Shown here: positions 6,767 to 14,612 of the stretch, piece after piece
How the letters are laid out: the number at the start of each line of letters is the position of its first letter
Numbering within the stretch: position 1 is the stretch's first letter
Assembly (NCBI GenBank): GCA_017646885.1
Contig: JAGCLR010000337.1
Coordinates: 1 to 39,076 of the forward strand
DNA from: Methanobrevibacter sp.
GTDB lineage: Archaea; Methanobacteriota; Methanobacteria; Methanobacteriales; Methanobacteriaceae
Direction: 5' to 3'
Length of the DNA: 39,076 nucleotides
The notes under the pieces: generated by a model
The model's database searches: none
The model's input: the letters and a program-made list of their open reading frames with translations, nothing else
What the model was told of the DNA's origin: nothing
Made by a program: the position numbers and the translations under genes

Positions 6767-7018
6767 ATGGCAAGTGTAAAAATTCAGGTCCCAATGTTTA
6801 AGGGAATTAACATTTCGGGTGTAGAAGTTGTGGGTCAACTTATCGTGGTTGGTGATACTGCTTGTATCGTGCCGCTGAATGACCCGAACGATTGGAATAA
6901 AGATTATTTGACTTTTGATGGTCATCATCTGAGACAGGGTGAATACGATTCTGCGTTGTGGATTCGGGACCCGTCCACCATTCAACCCGCTGGTCATGTA
7001 GAAGTGGAGGTATGCTAA
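6767..7018 (+). CDS. Unknown small beta-rich protein, 83 aa
   Basis: First gene after P2, preceded by GAGAGGTAAC. Sequence is mainly beta-like (VKIQVPMF, GVEVVGQLIVVGDTACIV) with a Trp/His/Asp-rich second half, ending HVEVEVC. Lacks the tag. Its last codons hold TGGAGG, the ribosome site for the following gene (TAATG overlap). Function unknown. Confidence 0.8.
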   Translation: MASVKIQVPMFKGINISGVEVVGQLIVVGDTACIVPLNDPNDWNKDYLTFDGHHLRQGEYDSALWIRDPSTIQPAGHVEVEVC

Positions 7019-7494
7019 TGGATTTAATTTCTCCTGAAATTTTTAATTCATTGTGTAAAATCTGTAAGGAACATGGCTGGTATATGCCAGAAGAAAATTT
7101 CCGAAAGGTTTATAAAAACATTGAAGAAAGCAAAACTGGCGGTGTTGATTTTGCGAATAAAATTGTATGTAAATGCGATGTGAATTACAGGTTTTTAAGC
7201 CCGGATGGTTCAGATCAAGTACGAATGACTACTACTTGTGATAACTATTTTACAACTATCCGCCTGACTAAACTTTTTATCGCATTTCCTGTGATTATGC
7301 ACACTATTGACTTTGGTGAATTGTATCATTTTCAAACTGACGATTTTTATTTGGATTTTAAAGACATTAAATCTGAGCATGACATTGAAGATGTGTTACT
7401 ACAGGTAGAAGAACATATCAAAGAAGTAAATGATTGTATCGGCACCAAAGGAAAAATGAACAAGAAACTCAGGAATTTGAAAGGAGATTTCTAA
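7018..7494 (+). CDS. Unknown Asp-Phe-tagged protein, 158 aa
   Basis: The frame is open further upstream (to 6958), but the ATG at 7018 is in the TAATG overlap with GGAGG ahead and is chosen. Opens with SPEIFNSLCKICKEHGW, has a beta-rich centre and ends in a helix (EEHIKEVNDCIG to KLRNLKGDF). It shares IAFPVIMHTI and FYLDFKDIKSEHDIEDVL with the matching part of the gene at 7797 (VIPILYHTI, YYVDLSHINSEEEIADVI), so the two are probably paralogues. Confidence 0.8.
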   Translation: MDLISPEIFNSLCKICKEHGWYMPEENFRKVYKNIEESKTGGVDFANKIVCKCDVNYRFLSPDGSDQVRMTTTCDNYFTTIRLTKLFIAFPVIMHTIDFGELYHFQTDDFYLDFKDIKSEHDIEDVLLQVEEHIKEVNDCIGTKGKMNKKLRNLKGDF

Positions 7495-7796
7495 TGGAAC
7501 TCAAGGAATTTAACCAAACGATTGAACATTTGCGTCAGTTCTTTGACGCTTGTGTATTTGAACTTCGCACAAAGAATATGGAAACAGAAACCATATTGAC
7601 AGTTAAGGACGAAAAGTCCAATGCTGATTTGGTTGAAATTCATTTTACGAATAACATAAACATTAACTCTCATAATGGTTATGATTCTTTGGACCTGTTC
7701 GTTTCTTATGACTGGTCCAGGTATGACGAAAATGATTTGAGCCAGGCCGAACTATCTGCGGTGAAGGCAATTATCAAAATGTTCAGGAACAAGTAA
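7494..7796 (+). CDS. Unknown protein, 100 aa, no tag
   Basis: ATG at 7494 lies in the TAATG overlap with AAAGGAG upstream; an in-frame upstream ATG at 7434 lies inside the previous gene and is rejected. N-terminal helix (ELKEFNQTIEHLRQFFDACV), beta centre and C-terminal helix ending IKMFRNK. It has the array layout but not the Asp-Phe ending, and the next gene starts directly after its stop with no strong ribosome site. Confidence 0.75.
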   Translation: MELKEFNQTIEHLRQFFDACVFELRTKNMETETILTVKDEKSNADLVEIHFTNNININSHNGYDSLDLFVSYDWSRYDENDLSQAELSAVKAIIKMFRNK

Positions 7797-8273
7797 ATGC
7801 GACGTGAAGAAAAAATTGAACTTATCCTAAAACATCTAGGAAATAATGGATGGAAAATAACTACAGACCAGCATGACAAAATTTACACTCGTAAAGGAAC
7901 GATTAGCCCACACCTGAATGGAACTTTTATCATTGGCAGTAAAATTATTTTAAAAGATAAAGATTACATTTACATTGACAATGATGATTCTATTGGCTAT
8001 GACGGAGATAATTGGGAGGCTAAAGTTACTTTGTATGCTAATGGTAGCGGTTATCTTGTTATTCCAATTCTTTACCACACAATAACAGAAAAGAAAAGGA
8101 ATAAAATAAATTTTGCCAGCAGAGATTATTATGTGGATTTATCACACATTAACTCTGAAGAAGAAATTGCTGATGTTATTGCTCAGCTTGAAGAAAAGAT
8201 TAACCAGGTAAAATTCAAGGTCAAAGAATACGAATCAAAAATTAGAGAACAGAAAATGAAGAAGGACTTTTAA
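7797..8273 (+). CDS. Unknown Asp-Phe-tagged protein, 158 aa
   Basis: Basic N-terminal helix (REEKIELILKHLGNNGW), a long beta-rich region, then an approximately 45-residue charged helix ending EQKMKKDF. Likely paralogue of the gene at 7018 (shared HTI and D-[FL]-x-x-I-x-S-E patterns before the last helix). AAGGA in the tag codons is the ribosome site for the next gene (TAATG). Confidence 0.8.
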   Translation: MRREEKIELILKHLGNNGWKITTDQHDKIYTRKGTISPHLNGTFIIGSKIILKDKDYIYIDNDDSIGYDGDNWEAKVTLYANGSGYLVIPILYHTITEKKRNKINFASRDYYVDLSHINSEEEIADVIAQLEEKINQVKFKVKEYESKIREQKMKKDF

Positions 8274-8506
8274 TGACAAGTTATTATGTTGATGCTGGTA
8301 AATTTTCACCAATGGCTATTCCAGTTCCTGATTTAGAAACTGGCTATGCTCTTTGTGCGGAAATTTACAATAGCGGTATGAAGAATGTTAGACTTATTAA
8401 AATGGGTGACACATACGAGGACCGAGAAGAGATAGATTTAAAAGAATTTCTTAACAAATTAGATAATCAGGGAAATAGATTGGAAAAAATCAAAGAGGAT
8501 TTCTAA
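8273..8506 (+). CDS. Unknown small Asp-Phe-tagged protein, 77 aa
   Basis: One of the shortest tagged proteins. Beta-like N-terminus (SYYVDAGKFSP), helix (LETGYALCAEIYNSGMK), strand (NVRLIKMGD), and C-terminal helix ending RLEKIKEDF, a near-ideal copy of the tag. The tag codons read AAAGAGGATTTC and double as the ribosome site for the TAATG-coupled next gene. Confidence 0.8.
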   Translation: MTSYYVDAGKFSPMAIPVPDLETGYALCAEIYNSGMKNVRLIKMGDTYEDREEIDLKEFLNKLDNQGNRLEKIKEDF

Positions 8507-8937
8507 TGAGAGAATGGATGTCTAAAGAAAAATACAAATTGTATCAGCAGAAGATTAGTGAACTCTGTTTGCAGATGGGTTTAGTAGAAAAACGAACAGA
8601 AGATTGCATTGAGTATCGTACTGAATTAGAAACCAATTTTGTATTTGGCGAAGTAATTAGAATGTTTGATTATGACGAACACTATTACAACGCAGTTGTA
8701 TTTTTCAATAAGTTGGTGCCTTCAACTCCAATGTATAGTTCCGATGATTACAAATACATTTTTGAAAATGTACACGAAGAACTTCCGTTTGAAACTGATG
8801 ACAATGTAATTTCATTTAATGAGCCACTTGAAAAGGTTTTAGACAAAGTAAAATACATTGTTAGTAATGCTATTAAGCAGCGTAAAGAATTGAATGCTAC
8901 AGTAAAGTTGGAAGGAATTAAGGAAGACTTCAAATGA
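8506..8937 (+). CDS. Unknown Asp-Phe-tagged protein, 143 aa
   Basis: N-terminal helix (KEKYKLYQQKISELCLQMGL) followed by beta strands and a long C-terminal helix ending KLEGIKEDFK. The last Lys comes from the ATGA overlap with the next gene (AAATGA). Acidic centre. Function unknown. Confidence 0.8.
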   Translation: MREWMSKEKYKLYQQKISELCLQMGLVEKRTEDCIEYRTELETNFVFGEVIRMFDYDEHYYNAVVFFNKLVPSTPMYSSDDYKYIFENVHEELPFETDDNVISFNEPLEKVLDKVKYIVSNAIKQRKELNATVKLEGIKEDFK

Positions 8938-9254
8938 TTACTAAAAATGTATTTCACGAAATTTGTCGGAGAAATGGACTCGTTCAATGCGGCCCAATGA
9001 ATGAATACAAGTTACCTGCGTGGAAAAATAAATTTGGTGGAAGCATTGTTGCGACCTGGTTTAAATCGGAACGTGTTACAGTTTATGTACTTAACCAGCA
9101 TGAACGAAATGGAATAAAGCAGTGGGCACAAGACCCTTATTACCAAATTGAAGACCCTGAAGAATGTGAAGCACGAATAAAAGATACAGTGGAAACTGCA
9201 AAGAAGCTCTATCAGGAATTTAAATTAAAATCTATCAGTAGGGATTTTGACTAA
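8934..9254 (+). CDS. Unknown Asp-Phe-tagged protein, 106 aa
   Basis: Opens TKNVFHEICRRNGLVQCG, the family-type helix; strands around SIVATWFKSERVTVYVL; helical acidic C-terminus ending KLKSISRDFD. Overlaps the previous gene by ATGA and the next by TAATG. AGGGA in the tag codons is the probable ribosome site. Confidence 0.8.
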   Translation: MITKNVFHEICRRNGLVQCGPMNEYKLPAWKNKFGGSIVATWFKSERVTVYVLNQHERNGIKQWAQDPYYQIEDPEECEARIKDTVETAKKLYQEFKLKSISRDFD

Positions 9255-9745
9255 TGCTGAATGAATACTATAATATGATTGAAAATGTTGTAATGGGGTT
9301 TGGTAAGAACTGTATCATTTTATTGCACGGTGCTGCGGGTAATAAGGACACAATTTGTCATTGTACACAACTTAAACATTACAATGCTTATCCGAATATG
9401 ACAATGTATCATTTGTTCAAAGACCAAATGGATTTGAATTATGGAATTTATCCTCACGAAAGGAAAGAAAAACCATTTTATCTGGTTGGTGGTATTATAG
9501 ATTTGGAAAAGTTTAGTACTGTACCAATTAACGATGGAGCGAAATTAGAACCTGATACGCATTATGTTGTAACAACTGGAAATGATAAATTTAAGATTGT
9601 TTTATCAAATGAAGATGGCACACTCAGTTGTCCTGGTGTTAAAGCGTATCTTCCAATTTTGACTAGAGATATAGCAAGTAAGATTTTTGCTAAATTTCAT
9701 AAAATGGAACGCAAACTAGAAAAAATGAAAAAGGATTTTGAATGA
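9254..9745 (+). CDS. Unknown Asp-Phe-tagged protein, 163 aa
   Basis: N-terminal helix, then a hydrophobic segment CIILLHGAAGNKDT that superficially recalls a P-loop but lacks the GK[ST] signature, so no ATPase is claimed. His-rich region (TICHCTQLKHYNAY) and a beta-rich middle; the C-terminal helix ends KLEKMKKDFE. Coupled both sides (TAATG and ATGA). Confidence 0.8.
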   Translation: MLNEYYNMIENVVMGFGKNCIILLHGAAGNKDTICHCTQLKHYNAYPNMTMYHLFKDQMDLNYGIYPHERKEKPFYLVGGIIDLEKFSTVPINDGAKLEPDTHYVVTTGNDKFKIVLSNEDGTLSCPGVKAYLPILTRDIASKIFAKFHKMERKLEKMKKDFE

Positions 9746-10104
9746 TAATAGGCGATTTTGTAACATTAGAAGGTTTCCAGGAAGAAATGTTGGGTTGGCT
9801 GCAAGATGTTAAGGAAAAATGTGTTCCAGGTGGTTGCTGGTGGGATAGACAGAAAAATAAACCTGAAATTGTTGGTTTCTTTTTTAAAATTTTTTATGAC
9901 CCTAATGTTCACGATTGGTTGCTTGAAGATTCAGGAGTTTATTCTTCAAACCAGCGTTATGGTTCTCGTAAGAAAACAAACCATACATTCCTAATTAAAG
10001 GAATAGATTGGACTGAAGAAGATATGAAAAAAGAAATGGCTAGTCAGTATAAAGATTTTCAATTTAAATCAAAATTGGTTAAATTGGATGGAGACTTTGA
10101 ATAA
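9742..10104 (+). CDS. Unknown Asp-Phe-tagged protein, 120 aa
   Basis: Trp/Gly-rich N-terminal half (GWLQDVKEKCVPGGCWWDRQ), beta segment (IVGFFFKIFYD), then a helical C-terminus ending KLVKLDGDFE. The tag codons GGAGAC form the ribosome site for the TAATG-coupled next gene. No family recognised. Confidence 0.8.
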   Translation: MIIGDFVTLEGFQEEMLGWLQDVKEKCVPGGCWWDRQKNKPEIVGFFFKIFYDPNVHDWLLEDSGVYSSNQRYGSRKKTNHTFLIKGIDWTEEDMKKEMASQYKDFQFKSKLVKLDGDFE

Positions 10105-10346
10105 TGTTTAAGATTATTGTTTACGCAGATGGAATGGAATGTACCAGATTTGAAGGTAATGATTTGTATGACCTTGTTCTTGAATTGAACATTTACAAAG
10201 AAAAGCACTGCGCATTTACACACGCATTTATGTTGTTACAAAATGATAAACAACCTACTGATGCTGTGTGGAGAGAATACCACGATTTGTTGTACAAACT
10301 AATTCCAGTTGCTAGAAAGATGGTTGCTATGGGAGAAGATTTTTAA
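10104..10346 (+). CDS. Unknown small Asp-Phe-tagged protein, 80 aa
   Basis: Strand FKIIVYADGMECTRF followed by helices; ends RKMVAMGEDF, keeping hydrophobic residues at both expected tag positions (Met, Met). GGGAG in the tag region precedes the TAATG-coupled next start. Function unknown. Confidence 0.78.
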   Translation: MFKIIVYADGMECTRFEGNDLYDLVLELNIYKEKHCAFTHAFMLLQNDKQPTDAVWREYHDLLYKLIPVARKMVAMGEDF

Positions 10347-10669
10347 TGATAACACTTATACAATTTTACACGATTGCCAAACGCTGTGGATATGAAGTAT
10401 ACACAGATGACAATACGTTCTATAATTTGTATTACAGAAATGACACGAAAATGGCTAAGCGAATGGCTCGTTTTTTTGATGCTTCGTATTCACCAAAAGA
10501 AGTTACTTTGTATGAGCCAGTTTCTTATACTTATTTCTCGCCAGATACTTGCAAATCAAAAGAGTATGATGACCCAAAAAAATTTGAAAAAGATTTGCTG
10601 AAAAATACATTCACTATGAAAAAATACTTTTTCAAGTATTACGAAAGAATAAACACCATAACACTATGA
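10346..10669 (+). CDS. Unknown protein, tandem paralogue A, untagged, 107 aa
   Basis: Shares with the next gene the opening MIT-x-x-QFY, an R-x-G-[YF]-x-V turn, EVTL-[YF]-x-PV-x-Y, P-x-TC, and FEKDL-x-x-N-x-FT with KY-[FW]-F. The two are clearly tandem duplicates. It starts with the array-type helix TLIQFYTIAKRCGYEV but ends ERINTITL without Asp-Phe. ATGA overlap with its paralogue. Confidence 0.82.
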   Translation: MITLIQFYTIAKRCGYEVYTDDNTFYNLYYRNDTKMAKRMARFFDASYSPKEVTLYEPVSYTYFSPDTCKSKEYDDPKKFEKDLLKNTFTMKKYFFKYYERINTITL

Positions 10670-10995
10670 TTACAGTAAAACAATTTTACAAAGTCTGTAA
10701 TAGGCTCGGGTTCAAAGTTTTCAAAGATTATCCGTATAAAGATTTCTACAAAATCTTTTACGAAGATGTTAAAGAAAACATTAACTTTACCTTGGCTCGT
10801 TTAATTGTGTTTGCTGCTGGGAATGAAGTTACTCTGTTTAGACCTGTGCGTTATTCATTTTTAGCACCCTGTACTTGCACAGAAGACAAAATATATACAG
10901 ACATTAAAGAATTTGAAAAAGACTTAATGGAAAATTATTTTACATTGAGAAAGTACTGGTTTGAATACAATATGAGAGAACACTCAGCTATTTAA
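10666..10995 (+). CDS. Unknown protein, tandem paralogue B, untagged, 109 aa
   Basis: Duplicate of the gene just upstream (see the shared motifs there), diverged to roughly one third identity by eye. Ends YNMREHSAI with no Asp-Phe. It is the last gene of the P2 array and its end overlaps by 8 bases the facing M15 peptidase gene; no clear terminator is visible between them. Confidence 0.82.
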   Translation: MITVKQFYKVCNRLGFKVFKDYPYKDFYKIFYEDVKENINFTLARLIVFAAGNEVTLFRPVRYSFLAPCTCTEDKIYTDIKEFEKDLMENYFTLRKYWFEYNMREHSAI

Positions 10996-11539
10996 AGTCG
11001 CGGTATGTTTTTCCATTATCCAAAGACATTAAGTATTTTTTGCGTGTTTTATTCATACTGTCAATAATGCCTTGGTCGGAAAAGACCTTTTCCCAGTCAT
11101 TACCCAAATGAATCCACTCGGCTCTAGTAGCTGGATTGTATTCATAGATAATTTGTCCAAAATCAACCTGACCTGCTTTGTCTAACTCAATGATTTTAGC
11201 AACTATATCCTTCAATTTCAAAGAACAGTTATTGACATAAACATCTGCTGCTCCAATACAAGGTTTACAAGCTAACTGAAGCCCGCAGAAATGGTCGGAA
11301 GTTTTACTTGGGTTATATCCTTTCTTTATGAGTCTATCATAGTCAGATTGGGTACGAACTCCACTAGAAATGCCGACACTGACATTTTTCTTCGGGTCAA
11401 CTTTAAACTGTTGGAGATAATCACGAACTTTCTGTAAGTTATTGGCTAGTAATTGAACAAGCGCAGTTTGATATGGTGTCAAATCAGTACTTGTAAATTC
11501 GGATAATTTGAAATTTTGTGTAAGCTTAAAATCGGTCAT
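10988..11539 (-). CDS. M15-family peptidoglycan peptidase (D-Ala-D-Ala carboxypeptidase / endolysin type)
   Basis: 183 aa. SSGVRTQSDYDRL is followed by SDHFCG with His83, GAADVYV with Asp99 and EWIHL with Glu141 and His144: the zinc ligands and catalytic acid of M15 peptidases, with a Cys-containing insertion between the first two ligands. No signal peptide, so export would need a holin or tail delivery. AAGGAA precedes the ATG and a late-like GATAAATA box lies about 43 bases upstream. It would cut peptide cross-links at lysis or entry. It ends YRDFK, perhaps by chance. Confidence 0.8.
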   Translation of the reverse strand: MTDFKLTQNFKLSEFTSTDLTPYQTALVQLLANNLQKVRDYLQQFKVDPKKNVSVGISSGVRTQSDYDRLIKKGYNPSKTSDHFCGLQLACKPCIGAADVYVNNCSLKLKDIVAKIIELDKAGQVDFGQIIYEYNPATRAEWIHLGNDWEKVFSDQGIIDSMNKTRKKYLMSLDNGKTYRDFK

Positions 11540-11581
11540 CTTTTTTCCTTATACATATTGAACAATTTAACATTTTTACTA

Positions 11582-11589
11582 TATTTATC
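11582..11589 (-). promoter_or_regulatory. Late-promoter-like box GATAAATA
   Basis: The - strand reads GATAAATA, one mismatch from TATAAATA, upstream of the M15 peptidase start at 11539 with a leader of roughly 37 bases. The + strand of the same AT stretch reads TATATTTA and could serve the gene at 11595. Short AT-rich match, so only tentative. Confidence 0.4.
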
Positions 11590-11594
11590 AAATT

Positions 11595-11987
11595 ATGACT
11601 ACAAGTGAACTTAAAGATTTTATTTTTGCTACTTATCCTTCCTATTTCGCAATAGTAGGGACTAATGAGCAAAGATTTGAAATAGTGCTGAACAAAGCCC
11701 TATTACCAAATGACATTTATATAGCAAATGATACTATCCTAAATGTATATGGAACAGAAGGCTCAGTATCTGTTTATGATTTGATTTCACTAGAAGGACT
11801 TGAAAATGATGGACTTCCATTCATAGAAACTTACAAGTCAAGAAATTTGGATTTGAAAACATTGAACGAATTTATGCTTCAACTTGTATTAGATAATGTA
11901 GTAAATCGTTTATCTACAATTCAAACACAAATTAAAGACTTTAAAGCGAATATGAAGTTAGAAAGATTAAATGAGGATTTTAAATGA
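11595..11987 (+). CDS. Unknown Asp-Phe-tagged protein, 130 aa
   Basis: Opens with TTSELKDFIFATYPSYFAIV and has a mixed centre rich in Asn/Asp and a long C-terminal helix (LVLDNVVNRLSTIQTQIKDF) ending KLERLNEDFK. The final Lys arises from the ATGA overlap with the phosphoesterase gene. No strong ribosome site upstream of the ATG; it is close to the divergent late-like box. Confidence 0.78.
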   Translation: MTTSELKDFIFATYPSYFAIVGTNEQRFEIVLNKALLPNDIYIANDTILNVYGTEGSVSVYDLISLEGLENDGLPFIETYKSRNLDLKTLNEFMLQLVLDNVVNRLSTIQTQIKDFKANMKLERLNEDFK

Positions 11988-12886
11988 AGTGTTTAGTTTT
12001 AAGTGATATACATCCTGATATGTGGCTTGGTTGTTGTGATAAAACTTACAAAGAATCAAGCATAGACCCACCTGAAGAACTTGTTATGAAAACAATGGAT
12101 TGGATGTGGGATTTTCAGAGCATTCCTTCAACTCCTGCGATTTTGATTTCAGGAGATATAGCAAACGATTACTTGACATTCACAAGAGTAATCAAATGGC
12201 TCTCACAGAAATACGAACAAGTTTATTTCACACTTGGAAACCACGATTTGATTGTCCGTGGTGCTACGATGTCTAAGTCCAATTTACAATTCCATACTTC
12301 CGAACAAAAGATACAGAAAATGCAGGAATACTGTTCACAGTTCCCAAATGTTCATTTGTTGGAAGGAAACATTGTAAATGGGATTGGTGGCACAATGATG
12401 ACTACTGATTTGAAGTGTGAAGCAAGACCTGGACTAGATTATGATTTCAAATGGAAGATTGACTGGTTTGACGGTAGACATTGGAAGGTCAAAAAGAAAG
12501 CATCCGAAATTTGGACTGATTATGAAGCTAAAATGAACAACATAATCGCACAAAATCCAAAGGTTATTGCTTGTCATTTCGCACCGATTGAAGTTGGAAT
12601 AAGTTTTGAGTTTAGAAACCATCCAACAAATACATTCTTCTATTTTAATGGAAGTCCATTCTTTAACAAGATAACACAGGACACAATATGGACCTGCGGA
12701 CATATCCATAATAGAAAGATTTGTGAATTTGAAAACGATGCTGGAAAGAAAATAAAAATTTTGTGTAACCCTTATGGTTATCCTGGTGAAGGAGACCCAT
12801 ACACAGATGTTAGTGTAGTAAATGACGGAAAGTGGGAAAGGGAACAAATCAAAACCACACACAGTGACTATATCATTGACATTTAA
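11984..12886 (+). CDS. Calcineurin-like metallophosphoesterase
   Basis: 300 aa with the full set of metallophosphoesterase motifs in order: Asp8-x-His10, Gly57-Asp58, Gly85-Asn86-His87-Asp88, ACHFAP near residue 197, and CGHIH near residue 235. Such enzymes use two metals to cleave phosphomono- or diesters. The sequence differs from T4 gp47/SbcD, so a nuclease role is not assumed; a nucleotide or nucleic-acid phosphatase is as likely. GAGGA in the previous gene's tag codons is the ribosome site. Untagged. Confidence 0.85.
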   Translation: MKCLVLSDIHPDMWLGCCDKTYKESSIDPPEELVMKTMDWMWDFQSIPSTPAILISGDIANDYLTFTRVIKWLSQKYEQVYFTLGNHDLIVRGATMSKSNLQFHTSEQKIQKMQEYCSQFPNVHLLEGNIVNGIGGTMMTTDLKCEARPGLDYDFKWKIDWFDGRHWKVKKKASEIWTDYEAKMNNIIAQNPKVIACHFAPIEVGISFEFRNHPTNTFFYFNGSPFFNKITQDTIWTCGHIHNRKICEFENDAGKKIKILCNPYGYPGEGDPYTDVSVVNDGKWEREQIKTTHSDYIIDI

Positions 12887-12903
12887 GTTCACAAAAATAC
12901 ACT
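12876..12903 (+). promoter_or_regulatory. Possible weak promoter ahead of the 12956 gene
   Basis: TTGACA at 12876-12881 (inside the end of the phosphoesterase gene) and TACACT at 12898-12903 with a 16-bp spacer. No TGTAAA/TTTACA dyad upstream. The -10 match is poor, so this is tentative. Confidence 0.25.
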
Positions 12904-12955
12904 TTCTTTTCTAAACAATAAAATTTATTCTAAATTTACAATAAAGGAGAAAAAT

Positions 12956-13489
12956 ATGATAGAAATAATGGCAGGAGCAATAGAGTTAGGACTATTCGTT
13001 TATATGTTCTTTCTTGTTTGCCGAAACAACACACGAATTCAAGAACTACAAAAAGACTGTGTAGAACTTGAAAAGAAAATCACAAAACTAACAAAAGAAA
13101 CAAAGAAGAATCACGAAGAACTTATGAACTCATTTGATGATAAGTCCATCACGATTGCTGAAGGTGTAACTGACATCATTGAAACATTGGAAGACTTTGA
13201 AGTTCCATACAATGACGTTGGTAAAGTAATTGACGAAAAGAATTTGCCAAATTACAAGATTACCTTCAACAATGATAATGAGATTTTGCTTTCTTACGAT
13301 TTCCAAACTGTAACATTGACTACACCAACAGAAGGCACAAAGTTCAATGATTGGACTGAGTTCAAAAATGAACTAATAAATGTATTGAGTGTTATCAAGT
13401 GCCCAGAACCAGAAGAAACGGAAGGACAGAAGGACGAACCAACAGATGTTCCTGAAGAAGAACCTGGTGATGACACGACTGAGACCTAA
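12956..13489 (+). CDS. Membrane-anchored coiled-coil protein with acidic tail, 177 aa
   Basis: AAAGGAG precedes the ATG. Residues about 7-22 (AIELGLFVYMFFLVCR) form a membrane anchor, 26-55 a coiled coil (RIQELQKDCVELEKKITKL), then an alpha/beta region, and the last 30 residues are Glu/Asp/Pro/Thr-rich. The topology recalls spanin or membrane-bound assembly proteins but no motif proves this. A strong terminator follows at 13514. Confidence 0.75.
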   Translation: MIEIMAGAIELGLFVYMFFLVCRNNTRIQELQKDCVELEKKITKLTKETKKNHEELMNSFDDKSITIAEGVTDIIETLEDFEVPYNDVGKVIDEKNLPNYKITFNNDNEILLSYDFQTVTLTTPTEGTKFNDWTEFKNELINVLSVIKCPEPEETEGQKDEPTDVPEEEPGDDTTET

Positions 13490-13513
13490 GTACAAATAAA
13501 ATAATAAAAAATG

Positions 13514-13543
13514 AAAACTGGGACGCAACTCCCAGTTTTTTTC
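13514..13543 (+). terminator. Intrinsic terminator
   Basis: Stem AAAACTGGGA / TCCCAGTTTT with loop CGCAAC and a T-run, 25 bases after the stop at 13489. TATATT at 13544-13549 follows at once and may be a -10 element for the next gene, but no matching -35 box is visible. Confidence 0.85.
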
Positions 13544-13573
13544 TATATTATACATATTATCATAGGTGAATTT

Positions 13574-14101
13574 ATGAAAAATACATTATTAGTTAATTTG
13601 TATGCAGGTCCTGGTGCTGGTAAATCTACTGGTGCCGCTTATATTTTCGCAAAATTAAAAATGGCAGGTGTTGATTGTGAGTATGTTTCCGAATATGCCA
13701 AGGATAGAGTTTGGCAAGAAGACCAATTCCCATTACAACACTGTCAACTTTATGTTACCGGTAAACAATGTTTGAAGATTACCCGTTTGCTGGGCAAGGT
13801 AGACGTTGTGGTGACAGATTCTCCGATTGCTATAGGTGCGATGTACACAACCGAAAAACCATACCAGGACGTGTGTATCTACGAAGCAAAGAAATACAAG
13901 AATACTTATAATTTATTCGTTAATAGATTTAAACCTTATAACCCAAATGGCAGAAATCAAACCGAAGAAGAAGCCAAAGAAATAGACAGAAAAATCAAGG
14001 CATTTTTAACTGATAATAACTTGGAATTTAAAGAAATTAACGGAACTGAAGAAGGTTATAATGCCATAGTCAAAGATATAATAGAAAAATTAGGTAAATA
14101 A
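13574..14101 (+). CDS. P-loop kinase/ATPase (AAA_28-like or nucleotide-kinase type)
   Basis: Start set at 13574, which has AGGTGAA before it; the open frame reaches back to 13511, but that includes the terminator. 175 aa. Walker A is GPGAGKST at residues 12-19 right after the first strand, then VDCEYVSEYAKD and VVVTDSP (a Walker B-like strand), as in small phage kinases of the NadR/AAA_28 group. The substrate (nucleotide, nucleoside or protein) cannot be told. Coupled to the next gene (TAATG). Confidence 0.75.
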   Translation: MKNTLLVNLYAGPGAGKSTGAAYIFAKLKMAGVDCEYVSEYAKDRVWQEDQFPLQHCQLYVTGKQCLKITRLLGKVDVVVTDSPIAIGAMYTTEKPYQDVCIYEAKKYKNTYNLFVNRFKPYNPNGRNQTEEEAKEIDRKIKAFLTDNNLEFKEINGTEEGYNAIVKDIIEKLGK

Positions 14102-14343
14102 TGGGTGCTGCTATTTCAGCAATAACTGTGAGTACAATGGCTATGAATAATTCAGGAGTTTCACCTGAAATTAAATTAGTGTTTTGTATTGTATTATTAC
14201 TGATAATCGTGTTTGGTTTAATCTTCATTTGGTACGATGAATTTTTACCATTTAAAAAACAAAATAAACAGCCAAAAATTGACAAGAAAGCTTGGAAAAA
14301 ATATATAGAGACTGCAGAAAAATTGTCTAAAAGCAAAAAGTAA
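14101..14343 (+). CDS. Small membrane protein, 80 aa
   Basis: Residues about 24-47 (EIKLVFCIVLLLIIVFGLIFIWYD) are a strong membrane helix, followed by a basic cytoplasmic-type tail (KKQNKQPKIDKKAWKKY). The first 20 residues are Ala/Ser/Met-rich and could be a second weak hydrophobic segment, so a holin-like role is conceivable but unproven. Sits between the kinase and the helicase. Confidence 0.7.
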   Translation: MGAAISAITVSTMAMNNSGVSPEIKLVFCIVLLLIIVFGLIFIWYDEFLPFKKQNKQPKIDKKAWKKYIETAEKLSKSKK

Positions 14344-14351
14344 GGATAGAT

Positions 14352-14612
14352 ATGGCAGATATAAGCATTAAAAAGTTAAACGAAAGTTTCATTGAAATTT
14401 CCGCTCCTGAAGACATTACATACAACATTTATGCTCGTTATTCCGAGTATGTATCTGGTTACCAATTCCAGCCACGCTTCAAAATGAGAGTTTGGGATGG
14501 TAAACACCATTCATTCAATATACGTTCAGGTGTACTCCCTATTGGTCTTGCGAAAGACTTGATTTTGTGGGCAACAAATCAGGGAACAACATTTGAACTT
14601 GAACGGATTTAG
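14352..14612 (+). CDS. uvsW: UvsW helicase, N-terminal domain (frame 1 of split gene)
   Basis: 86 aa matching the N-terminal DNA-binding domain of T4 UvsW: ...SEYVSGYQFQPRFKMRVWDGK aligns with the T4 segment around DGYRFNPRFRYGNWDGR, followed by VLPIGLAKDL (T4 LLPFGLVGQI). It ends at TAG 14610-14612, and the rest of the helicase continues in the +1 frame. Removing one base near CGGATTT would join the two without loss. Either an indel, a sequencing error, or two chains. Confidence 0.8.
   Translation: MADISIKKLNESFIEISAPEDITYNIYARYSEYVSGYQFQPRFKMRVWDGKHHSFNIRSGVLPIGLAKDLILWATNQGTTFELERI

Noticed and set aside
9254..9745. Possible P-loop in LHGAAGNKDT
   Set aside because: It lacks the GK[ST] of Walker A and any Walker B, so no ATPase was called.
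12434..12892. 152-codon open frame on the - strand
   Set aside because: Antisense to the metallophosphoesterase, whose catalytic motifs are intact in the + frame.
13544..13549. TATATT after the 13514 terminator as a full sigma70 promoter
   Set aside because: There is no TTGACA-like box 17 bp upstream and no dyad; it was mentioned only as a possible -10 element.
14593..14612. Programmed ribosomal frameshift in uvsW
   Set aside because: No recognised slippery sequence or stimulatory structure for a +1 shift is visible; an indel is simpler.
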